Origin: Myxococcales bacterium
GTDB taxonomy: Bacteria > Myxococcota > Myxococcia > Myxococcales > UBA5297
Reading direction: 5' to 3'
Length of the DNA stretch: 32,103 nucleotides
Assembly (NCBI GenBank): GCA_031262165.1
Contig: JAISIF010000202.1
Span: 1-32,103 of the forward strand
The position numbers and the translations under genes were made by a program. Below are positions 24,371 to 31,903 of the stretch, in pieces. The notes beneath the pieces were generated by a model. It was not told the DNA's origin. It was given only the letters and a program-made list of their open reading frames with translations, and did no database searches. Within the stretch, counting starts at the first letter, position 1. Each line of letters opens with the position of its first letter.

Positions 24371-24578
24371 CGGCTCATCAAAAAAGAAGTTTTGTCGAAG
24401 ATTATTGAAAGGTTGAAAGAATACAAAGTCATTGATTCAGATCAGCATGTTCTGGCTATTGATAGCACAAGCATCAAGGTTCACCCAGATACGAGCGGTG
24501 CTCAAAAAACGGTCTGCAAACCATTGGGCGATCAAAAGCGGCTCGACGACGAAAAATCATGCGATTGTGGCCTCTATA
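24371..24578 (+). pseudogene. IS5-type transposase remnant (internal part)
   Basis: Reads VLSKIIERLKEYK, then VLAIDSTSIKVHPDTSGA, the first catalytic Asp region of an IS5-family transposase. A frameshift near 24500 moves the continuing match to another frame, where SGSTTKNHAIVA resembles the family's GGLTTKIHAIVA. The match stops where dispersed-repeat copy 2 begins at 24579. Not functional. Confidence 0.75.
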
Positions 24579-24716
24579 AGGCCTTATTCCTTGAAGGACG
24601 GGGAATGTCAGACGAGGCGCGAGGCGGGCGCTTCCAGACGGAAGTGACCATCGAAGCAACGAAGGTTGGCGTTTCACTGACGAGCGGGGCGACGGGATAA
24701 TTAAGGAATAAGGCCT
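24579..24716 (+). repeat. Dispersed structured repeat, copy 2
   Basis: A 138-bp element with perfect 14-bp terminal inverted repeats: AGGCCTTATTCCTT (24579-24592) and AAGGAATAAGGCCT (24703-24716). The core is shared with copy 1. It interrupts an IS5-type transposase remnant. The arms differ in sequence from those of copies 1 and 3, yet pair within this copy. Confidence 0.8.
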
Positions 24717-24777
24717 AAGCATACTTCTAATTTAGAATGACGACGTATTGGGTCGACTATCGTGACAGGCAAGGCGC

Positions 24778-25515
24778 TCAAATCGTCATCGTGAGCTGAC
24801 CGATGACGAAGGCGACGGACGTCTCGACTCGGAGGATGCGCTCACCCAGATGGAACGGTCGAAAGCCCTGGACCTGCAACAGCTCGAGCTCGAAGGGGAC
24901 GAAGCCACCCTCGGGGCCAAGCGCGACGACGATTGGAGTGGTGGGGGGCAAGGAATCACACAGGAGGTCCGCGAGGCGATCGCGCACGCCTGGATGGGCC
25001 ATGAGGCGCCGGGCATCGGCAAAGAATGTGGGCACCTCGTCTTCGACAAAGGGCCGGAAGCGTTCTCGAATCTCCACGCGCGGCAGCCGCGTGTCGCACC
25101 CTTGCTCCAGACCGCGAAGGAGGGAGGCGCGCACTTCCTCGGGCGAGAGGCGAGGTGAGTCGAAGTAGCTTTTCTCGACGCGGGCTGCGTTCACGAGAAA
25201 GAGCTCTTGGATGCCCAGGGCAGCCACGGATTCTAGCACGCGGCTGAGCACTTTGGGCCGAGGTAGGGCGAGGATGAGGCGGATGGGCAGCGGCTCGGGC
25301 GGCGCTTCGCAGAGATCGATTTCGTCGAAGGCGACCTCGTCCTGGCTGAGCCCACACACGCGAGCGCTGCCCATGTTGCCACCGAGGCGGCCGACCCGGA
25401 GGCGTTCTCCGAGTCGCGCGCGGTGAACGTCGATCACGTGCCGAGCGCGTCGGTCGGTCAATGTCGCCCGCGTGTCACAGACGAAATCGTCAGAAGAAAG
25501 AAGGATCAGGTTCAT
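24778..25515 (-). CDS. rsmE: 16S rRNA (uracil1498-N3)-methyltransferase
   Basis: RsmE methylates N3 of U1498 in 16S rRNA using S-adenosylmethionine. The 245-residue protein has the N-terminal PUA-like part (RRARHVIDVHRARLGERLRV) and the SPOUT knot at the C-terminus: VALGPEGGFVPFELELLQVQ and LGERILRVETSVAFVIGQL, the knot motifs that bind the cofactor. The middle LALPRPKVLSRVLESVAALG and the EKSYFDSPRLSPE segment are also typical. ATG at 25513-25515 gives the family N-terminus, but no Shine-Dalgarno lies upstream; the dispersed repeat copy 3 begins only 15 bp away and may have displaced the original leader. Copy 2 of the repeat lies just past its stop. Confidence 0.92.
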   Translation of the reverse strand: MNLILLSSDDFVCDTRATLTDRRARHVIDVHRARLGERLRVGRLGGNMGSARVCGLSQDEVAFDEIDLCEAPPEPLPIRLILALPRPKVLSRVLESVAALGIQELFLVNAARVEKSYFDSPRLSPEEVRASLLRGLEQGCDTRLPRVEIRERFRPFVEDEVPTFFADARRLMAHPGVRDRLADLLCDSLPPTTPIVVALGPEGGFVPFELELLQVQGFRPFHLGERILRVETSVAFVIGQLTMTI

Positions 25516-25530
25516 GAATGAACGAATGAA

Positions 25531-25620
25531 TAAGGATTTATCTTCAATTAAGACCGAGCAACGCGAAGGCTGGCGTTTCAAGGAGAAGCGGGCGGCGGGA
25601 TAATTGAGGGATAAGTCCTA
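25531..25620 (+). repeat. Dispersed structured repeat, copy 3 (short)
   Basis: A 90-bp copy keeping both arms but lacking much of the core. The left arm TAAGGATTTATCTTCAATTA (25531-25550) and the right arm TAATTGAGGGATAAGTCCTA (25601-25620) pair with one bulge. The remaining core (GCAACGCGAAGGCTGGCGTT ... GGCGGGATAATT) matches the right third of copies 1 and 2. It sits immediately upstream of rsmE. Confidence 0.7.
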
Positions 25621-25636
25621 AGAAACACGGGAAATG

Positions 25637-25673
25637 AAAAACCGCGCCCCCAATAGATGAGAGCACGGTTTTT
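25637..25673 (-). terminator. Terminator of lipoprotein gene 3
   Basis: AAAAACCGCGC (25637-25647) pairs with GCACGGTTTTT (25663-25673). The stem has A/T runs on both sides, so it can work in both directions. It lies 22 bp after the minus-strand stop codon at 25696. Confidence 0.88.
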
Positions 25674-25695
25674 ACATCATGAAAGAATCGATGGA

Positions 25696-27465
25696 TTATT
25701 CCTGAACGACAGGACCCGAGAAAGAGAACGACAACGGGACACTGGGCGCACAGAGGTTCGCCGACTGCCATTCTTCCTGGAAGATGCCATCGGTAATCTT
25801 TCCGCCGAACTGTGTGGCAGACAACGTGGTGACCTCGAACATACCATCGATCAACTCAAACTTGCCGGTAAGGAGGGATCCCTCTTCATCTGTCTCGAAG
25901 GGAAAGAGCGTCACACAGACACCGTCGTATTCCCCAGATGGCTCGACGTCGCAGAAAGGCCCAACATTGTCCTCCCAGTCGCTATAGCTGTCACCATAAC
26001 CCAGAGAATGGATTGTCTTGGACAGGGAAGTCGCCGCATTGATTCCAACGAAGAGCATGGCGCCGGTTCCATTCGCACTCTCGAGGTCAGCCATGAAAGC
26101 GAGGGACTTTCCCTCGACATAGGCTTCACCCTGAAGCGTAGCACCATAATAGGAGTTCAGGATGGAGTCGTAATCAGGACAATCGAGGTTGAAATCCTCT
26201 GGAACCTGTCCGCTGAAGCTGAAGCTGATTTCAGGGGTTTCACAGGATTCGAGTGTTTGCAGGACACTGGCGGTCATCTTGGCATTCTTGATCTCGCCGG
26301 CAAAAGTATTATTGCCAACATTCGTTATATCAATCGTGCCTGCAGTGGCCTCATAGATCGCATAAACACCATCTGATTCATAAGGCAGAGCTGTAAAGCA
26401 GAATTCTGCGTCAGGTGTACAACCAAAGCCGGTTGAATTGTTGAACCAAGAATTGCTCTTGGAGAGATCACCGCCCGTCACAGTCGTGAGTCCTTCCGGC
26501 ATATTGGCGCCAATGATGAAGAGCGTTCCCTCGGTTGCGGACCCTATCTCAAAAAAGGCCAGCGCGCCTTGGGGGCTCTTGAAGATATCTCCATTGCCGG
26601 CCGCGCTGCTATCGATGGTCACGGAAGCGCCGATCGTCGCATCATAATCAGGGCAGTCCTGGGTGTCTTCGACGCACAATGAAGAAGCACAGATTTGACC
26701 CTCGCCACAGTTATCGAGAGAACATGGCAGATAGACAATATCGCCACAGCTATCCCTGCCGCTCCAATCAGAGAAAACCCCGTTGAGGCCAAAATCTCCA
26801 CACGCGACGAGCGAAGGATCGACAAAGACGCCACCATTCGGGCTACAGATTTCATCGACAAACTCAGTATTCAAAGCGACCCATTCATTTTCTTCATCGC
26901 AATAAATGAGCGAATCGCCTCCAAAATAATCTATGACGGATTGAGGAATCTCGCAGCCGCAATTAATGATTTGGTTATAGCCACAGCTGTCTTTGACGTT
27001 GAGAACACCACAGGTGTACTCATCGCAAAAGTCGGCAGTATCCAGCTCACATGAACTCTCATTCACGCAGGCATTCGAATTGAGATTACAGGTTTTTCCT
27101 GCGCCGCAATCCATGCCACATTGAATAGTCACGCTGCCACAATCTCCCCCGAGATAGACTGAACTCGAACCACACTTGCCTTGGCAGGCTGCCTCGGTTT
27201 GCTCGGCGCTGGCCGCGCACGTCGGGCCGGTGGACGAGACGCACTTATTGGCCACGCAGTCGTCGCCTTCATTGCAGGTGTTGGCGCACTCGATGGTCTG
27301 CGTCTCATTGCAGGTGTCCTGGACCGTGGTCTGACCACATTGCTTGGCGGCGCAGGCGGCTTCCTTGGCAGCATCCTCAATCTTGCAAGTCGGCTTCTTC
27401 GGCTCATCGTCGCCACAGGCGATCAAAAAAGACGATGCCAACACAGCCAACATAAATCTCTTCAT
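25696..27465 (-). CDS. Cys-rich lipoprotein 3 with two copies of a shared beta domain
   Basis: A 589-residue predicted surface lipoprotein, function unknown. The signal MKRFMLAVLASSFLIAC places the lipid on Cys17. Residues 25-265 are a run of Cys-rich units (CNEGDDCVANKC, CGAGKTCNLNSNAC, CGEGQICASSLC), probably disulphide-bonded. Two copies of one domain follow (about 270-430 and 430-589): each starts CPDYD and ends in a strand of the type ISFSFSG or LSFSFSGPV. The single C-terminal domain of lipoprotein 1 (10903) has the same elements, including TFAGE-x2-NA and SCETP-x-ISFSF. Start ATG at 27463-27465 with GGAGG 8 bases upstream. Its promoter matches those of lipoproteins 1 and 2. It has its own terminator, so it is monocistronic. 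Confidence 0.87.
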   Translation of the reverse strand: MKRFMLAVLASSFLIACGDDEPKKPTCKIEDAAKEAACAAKQCGQTTVQDTCNETQTIECANTCNEGDDCVANKCVSSTGPTCAASAEQTEAACQGKCGSSSVYLGGDCGSVTIQCGMDCGAGKTCNLNSNACVNESSCELDTADFCDEYTCGVLNVKDSCGYNQIINCGCEIPQSVIDYFGGDSLIYCDEENEWVALNTEFVDEICSPNGGVFVDPSLVACGDFGLNGVFSDWSGRDSCGDIVYLPCSLDNCGEGQICASSLCVEDTQDCPDYDATIGASVTIDSSAAGNGDIFKSPQGALAFFEIGSATEGTLFIIGANMPEGLTTVTGGDLSKSNSWFNNSTGFGCTPDAEFCFTALPYESDGVYAIYEATAGTIDITNVGNNTFAGEIKNAKMTASVLQTLESCETPEISFSFSGQVPEDFNLDCPDYDSILNSYYGATLQGEAYVEGKSLAFMADLESANGTGAMLFVGINAATSLSKTIHSLGYGDSYSDWEDNVGPFCDVEPSGEYDGVCVTLFPFETDEEGSLLTGKFELIDGMFEVTTLSATQFGGKITDGIFQEEWQSANLCAPSVPLSFSFSGPVVQE

Positions 27466-27605
27466 TGAGTCATCCTCCGATTTCGGTTGGTGAACGCACC
27501 GACCATTGAGCGAAAGGTCCCGGGCCGACCCTTCAGTTGTAGCTACGACAACAAGGCTTCGACAGAGGCCCGATAGACGTCTCTTTCAGTAAAAAGAGGC
27601 GCGGC

Positions 27606-27658
27606 GCCCTAGACCAGAAGATGGGACATGTCAATCACTAGTTTTGCATAGATATGCA
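27606..27658 (-). promoter_or_regulatory. Predicted promoter of lipoprotein gene 3 with palindromic box
   Basis: Read on the minus strand: TGCATATCTATGCA (27658 to 27645, an inverted repeat of TGCATA), 10 bases, TTGACA (27634 to 27629), 17 bases, TAGGGC (27611 to 27606), then GCCGCGCC. The distance from the first TGCATA to the -35 is 18 bases, the same as in lipoprotein gene 1. The rest of the 429-bp gap (27466-27894) shows no gene. Confidence 0.55.
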
Positions 27659-27894
27659 GGATTTTAGCTCATGATCTGAGCGATACCTCGATGCATATTC
27701 TTAAAAAATGCAAAGGTGACGCATCTTCAGCAAAGATTCGAGTCGTCATTGCCCTTCCTCGATAGCCAAAAAGGAAAGTGGTCACCGATTTGATGCGGTT
27801 CTATGATCGGCTCAGCCAAACTTGTGAATGTATCGATTGTATAGACCTCCTCGGGAACCTTTCAGTGGTGATAAAAGAGTAATAGGTTGAGAAA

Positions 27895-28865
27895 ATGAAT
27901 CACTATGAAAAAACAGAACGTTTGAAGGATGCGGATTTCAAGCAGCTCATCGGCGTAAAAAGAAAAACCTTTTCCGAAATGGTCAAGGTATTAAACGCCA
28001 AATATCTCAAGAAACACGAAAAGGGGGGACGCAAACCCAAACTTACGCTTGAAGAGCAATTGCTGATGACCTTAAAATATCTGCGGCGATATGCCACACA
28101 AAAGGAACTCGCGTATGAATTTGAGGTTGGGGAAGCAACGATTCACGACACGATTGTTTGGATTGAAAATACACTCGTTAGGTCTGAGAAATTCAAACCG
28201 CCCGGCAAGAAAGAATTGCTTGAGGAGGAAAGTATAGAAATAATCCTTGTTGATGTGACGGAATGTCCGATATAGCCGCATAAAGAAGAAACGCTAAAAG
28301 GGAACTCCCAACAACACCGAAGTCAATCATGCTTTACTCACGAAAAGACATGAGCAAATTTCAAGAGGTGGCTACGTGATAATGTTTTATGATATGAATC
28401 ACTAGAGTCGGCCATCTATGAATACTCAAGATGTTAGTGATGCTTTTTTATACGACTATAGAACGACCTAAAAAACGGCGGCGATGGTATTCAGGGAAAA
28501 AACACACCATAAAAATTCAAGTCGTCATCAACAAACACATGGAAGAAATTATTTGCGTTTCGGAAGATTGTGGAAAAACGCATGATTTCAAGTTGTACAA
28601 AGACACCATTGAAGCGCGTATTCTGGAAAGTATAAAGTTACAAGTGGGCAGTGGGTATCAAGGAATTTCTAAGGTTCACAAAAATAGCGAAACACCGAAA
28701 AAGAAACCAAAAGGCGGCGAACTCACTGAGGAAGAAAAGGCGGGCAACAGACGAATTTCTCGCGAGCGAATCCTGATTGAGAATATCAATGCAAAAATCA
28801 AAGTTTTCAAAATCATGTCGTGTAAATACCGAAACCGTAGAAAACGTCATAACTTAATTATTTAG
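27895..28865 (+). pseudogene. IS5-family transposase split by a miniature element
   Basis: Two reading frames make one transposase: 27895-28272 (126 codons, HTH part, with GGRKPKLTLEEQLLMTLKYL and VDVTECP holding the first catalytic Asp) and 28461-28865 (134 codons, from ERPKKRRRWYSGKKHTIK). Removing the 186-bp element and one TA joins them in frame as CPIERPKKRRRWYSGKK, the usual sequence of the family. The protein would be 260 residues with an HTH_Tnp_4-like and a DDE_Tnp_4-like domain. Other damage: the second catalytic Asp, expected in DSGYQG or DTGYQG, is Gly in VGSGYQG, and the C-terminus is cut short after RRKRHNLII. The Glu of the triad is present (RILIENINAK). Clear terminal repeats of the IS were not found. 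Confidence 0.88.
28273..28458 (+). mobile_element. 186-bp miniature element, copy B
   Basis: Same length as copy A and differing at four positions. Starts TAGCCGCATAAAGAAG and ends TTTTTTATACGACTA, with TA on both sides (28271-28272 and 28459-28460). The host gene needs only one TA to restore its frame, which proves a two-base TA duplication in practice. No open frame of note inside. Confidence 0.9.
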
Positions 28866-29221
28866 GCATAGGTCCTTAATTCCCTCGGAACGATATTTTA
28901 CCGAGGGAATAGTTCTTTGAAACCGACAAATAGAATGGTTCGACCAAGGGGGCCGTGTATTTTTTTTCGATTTTTCAAAACCAAATGGTTTTGATTTTTT
29001 TGATGAAAAACCGCCCTCGTGACAGACCTTCATTCGAGCTTTGACAGTACACCTTCAAATCTATAGAGCAGCTCAAAATATTCTCTTTGCTGAGGTGCAT
29101 TGAAGAGACGCCCATCTATATCAGATGAGAGAGATTGTCTTGGCATGAATGAATACGGCTTCTGAGAGCAAAGCGAATCAATCCATTTTGCTTGTCGAGG
29201 TTGCGCATCAAAGGATTTTTG
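28866..29221. other. Gene-free stretch with two hairpins
   Basis: After the dead transposase are a 10-bp hairpin, ATTCCCTCGG (28879-28888) with CCGAGGGAAT (28901-28910), without a T tract, and an A/T-rich terminator-like hairpin, CAAAACCA (28976-28983) with TGGTTTTG (28986-28993), followed by ATTTTTTT. Apart from these I see no gene; a 95-codon minus-strand frame crossing the region has no recognisable protein features and includes repeat sequence. Confidence 0.5.
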
Positions 29222-29256
29222 GATTGTTTCGTCGCTTCGCTCTTCAGCGTGAGGAC
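29222..29256. repeat. Widespread GTCGCTTCGCTC-type extragenic repeat
   Basis: GATTGTTTCGTCGCTTCGCT followed by CTTCAGCGTGAGGAC resembles a repeat known from many bacterial genomes (GATTGCTTCGTCGCTTCGCT ...). Its minus-strand translation gives the tell-tale EERSDETIQ peptide that often turns up in spurious annotations. Confidence 0.55.
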
Positions 29257-29261
29257 ACAAT

Positions 29262-29288
29262 AAAAAAGGCGGCTCCGAAGAGCCGCCT
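29262..29288 (-). terminator. Terminator of the small lipoprotein gene
   Basis: AGGCGGCTC (29267-29275) pairs with GAGCCGCCT (29280-29288) around CGAA. On the minus strand it is followed by TTTTTT (complement of 29262-29267). It serves the gene ending at 29328. Confidence 0.9.
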
Positions 29289-29327
29289 GAAACATCTTTC
29301 AAATCAATCTGATTCAAATGACTTCAA

Positions 29328-29795
29328 TCAAACACCACCTTCGGTCTCGGGCAGAACACAATACTTCGCCTGCGTGTCCTGCTCCTCCATGCCGCTGACA
29401 CCCTCTGGCCGAAGTTGCTTGCAGACGAGCGTCTTCTTTTTGCCCTCGAAGTCGGGAGAGCAGTCGTCGTTCGTTTGGCAGGGCGCCGTGCAATAGCCCA
29501 TGGCTGCTGCGGTCGTGTCTTCGTATCGGCGGTTGCGCGAGCGCAGGCAGACCAGATCGTCGCATTCGGCCACGCCTTCGCTCACGTAATCGAGGATGGG
29601 GTAGCCGAGCTCCGGGTCCGTCACCTTGTCCGGGGAGAGGTTGACGATGGGGCACTCCTCGCCTGCGGGCACACCCTCGCATTTGGGCCCTGTCATTTCG
29701 CAGGTGAATCCCAAGTCCGTCGTCTGGGAGCATGCGGTGAGGGTCAGGAGCAGGGCAGTGGCGCAGAGTGGAAGAGTGAGGGCTGTGCGGTTCAT
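29328..29795 (-). CDS. Small Cys-containing lipoprotein of unknown function
   Basis: A 155-residue predicted lipoprotein. The signal MNRTALTLPLCATALLLTLT is followed by the lipobox cysteine Cys22. The mature part has eight further cysteines, among them CEMTGPKCEGVPAGEEC, CDDLVC and CTAPCQTNDDC, the last recalling the short Cys repeats of the other lipoproteins in the window but without the TSN motif. No family is recognised. Start ATG at 29793-29795 with GAGG about 6 bases upstream. A possible promoter lies 33-60 bp upstream and a strong terminator follows, so it is probably transcribed alone. It is divergent from the PP2C gene. Confidence 0.8.
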   Translation of the reverse strand: MNRTALTLPLCATALLLTLTACSQTTDLGFTCEMTGPKCEGVPAGEECPIVNLSPDKVTDPELGYPILDYVSEGVAECDDLVCLRSRNRRYEDTTAAAMGYCTAPCQTNDDCSPDFEGKKKTLVCKQLRPEGVSGMEEQDTQAKYCVLPETEGGV

Positions 29796-29827
29796 CGATT
29801 GACCTCAGGCAAGTGATGGGAAGAGCC

Positions 29828-29855
29828 GTTTTAGATACCCAAAATTCGAATTCAA
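29828..29855 (-). promoter_or_regulatory. Possible promoter of the small lipoprotein gene
   Basis: On the minus strand TTGAAT (29855 to 29850), 16 bases, TAAAAC (29833 to 29828). It lies 33 bp before the start codon. A moderate match only. The rest of the 329-bp divergent gap (29796-30124) has nothing I can name. Confidence 0.35.
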
Positions 29856-30124
29856 AACCCCAGACATCACATTCACGCCATTCGAAATCTAAGCGCGCGT
29901 TTGGAAGATTTCGTTCGATCCAGCTTCGAGTTGGAAGGCAGTCCTCTGGGCGATCTGGGGGCAATCGAACGGGCGCGGCTCCGATGATCTGACCCCTATT
30001 TTTTGTCAAGGGGAAGTTGTCCGCGCCCCTGGGCTTGGCTAAGAAGCGCGCCCTTTTGAGGGAGTATTGCCACCAACCCCTCTCTGCCAAACAGTGGTTC
30101 GTGGATCGAGACAGGAGCGCGCAC

Positions 30125-30919
<795 letters not shown>

Positions 30920-30922
<3 letters not shown>

Positions 30923-30955
30923 GCCGAACCGCGCGGCGGCGGCGGCATCGGCTCA
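30920..30955. terminator. Hairpin between convergent PP2C and lgt genes
   Basis: TGAGCCGA (30920-30927) pairs with TCGGCTCA (30948-30955) around a GC-rich loop. It overlaps the PP2C stop codon and lies 13 bp from the lgt stop. There is no T run on either side, so if it terminates it does so weakly or with Rho. Confidence 0.4.
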
Positions 30956-30967
30956 TTCTCGGAGCCC

Positions 30968-31798
30968 TCAGGGGCGTTCGGCGTCGCCGCTGGGGTCTGT
31001 GTTTGTCCTCGACGATGAGGCTGCTTGCGCGCGCCGCCAGCACAAGAGCGCGGCGGCGAACAGCAGGAGGCTGATGAGCGCGCTCGGCGGTAGTGGACCT
31101 GCCCCGAGCCCGCGATCGTCGCCCCGCAGCGCCAGCTCGATGGTGAATCGGAATACGGCGTAGCTCGCGCTCCAGGCCAGGAACACGGTGCCAGGTCGCG
31201 GTCGGTTTGCGCTGCGCCATCGCGACAGCAGGTAGAGCGCTCCAGCCATGAGCAGGAGCTCGAACCCGGCCTCGTAGAGTTGAACTGGGTGGAGCGGCGT
31301 GTCGGCCGGGCCGTCGAAGAAGGGCGAATCGGGAAAGCGCACGCCCCACGGCAGCGAGGTCGGAGCGCCATAGCAGCAGCCGAAGAGGAAGCAGCCGACG
31401 CGGCCCAGCGCATGGCCGAGCGCGAGCGCGGGCGTAGCCATGTCGGCAAACGCCAGGAAGGGCAGGCCGCACGCGCGCAGGTAACTCGCGACGGCGGCGA
31501 GGCCGCCGATGAGCCCGCCGTAGAACACGAAGCCGCCGCTTTCGAGGAAGGGCCCGAGGCCCTCGACCGCGATCCTGGGGAGGGACACGGCGAGGTAGAA
31601 CAGCTTGGCGCCCAAAAGGCCGAACGCGATGCCGAGCGTGGCCGCGCAGATCGCTTCGAAGCGGGGCAGGTCTCGCCAGGGCGCGAGCCGCCAGATCGCG
31701 GCGAGGCCAAGGAGCACCCCGAGGATCGCGCACAGGCCGTAGCTCGTCAGCGGATGGCTGAGACCGGCGATCTGGAGCTGGGCAACGATAGGCCACAT
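30968..31798 (-). CDS. lgt: Prolipoprotein diacylglyceryl transferase family protein
   Basis: Lgt moves a diacylglyceryl group from phosphatidylglycerol to the lipobox cysteine of pre-lipoproteins at the inner membrane. The 276-residue protein has about seven hydrophobic segments, the early HPLTSYGLC strand, GGFVFYGGLIGG, the signature GHALGRVGCFLFGCCYG, and HPVQLYEAGFELLL. The signature differs from the enterobacterial GRxGNFxNxExxG: Asn and Glu positions are replaced by Cys, as in a C-rich group found in deltaproteobacteria and relatives. Start ATG at 31796-31798 was chosen by the MWPIVAQLQIAGLSHPL start; no Shine-Dalgarno precedes it. Its likely substrates include the five lipoproteins in this window. 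An IS3-type element begins about 105 bp upstream, so its own promoter region may be cut short. Confidence 0.85.
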   Translation of the reverse strand: MWPIVAQLQIAGLSHPLTSYGLCAILGVLLGLAAIWRLAPWRDLPRFEAICAATLGIAFGLLGAKLFYLAVSLPRIAVEGLGPFLESGGFVFYGGLIGGLAAVASYLRACGLPFLAFADMATPALALGHALGRVGCFLFGCCYGAPTSLPWGVRFPDSPFFDGPADTPLHPVQLYEAGFELLLMAGALYLLSRWRSANRPRPGTVFLAWSASYAVFRFTIELALRGDDRGLGAGPLPPSALISLLLFAAALLCWRRAQAASSSRTNTDPSGDAERP

Positions 31799-31903
31799 AG
31801 AGGAGGAGAGTTGGCTGAACGCGCCGTGCCGCGCGCGTCGGGTGAGGAGGAACAACGCTTCAGTGAGCTCTTCGAATTCCGAGCCGGGGCACGACAGCCG
31901 CTC

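Noticed and set aside
29030-29317. Minus-strand 95-codon frame
   Set aside because: It crosses a terminator and the GTCGCTTCGCTC repeat (EERSDETIQ); no gene-like features.
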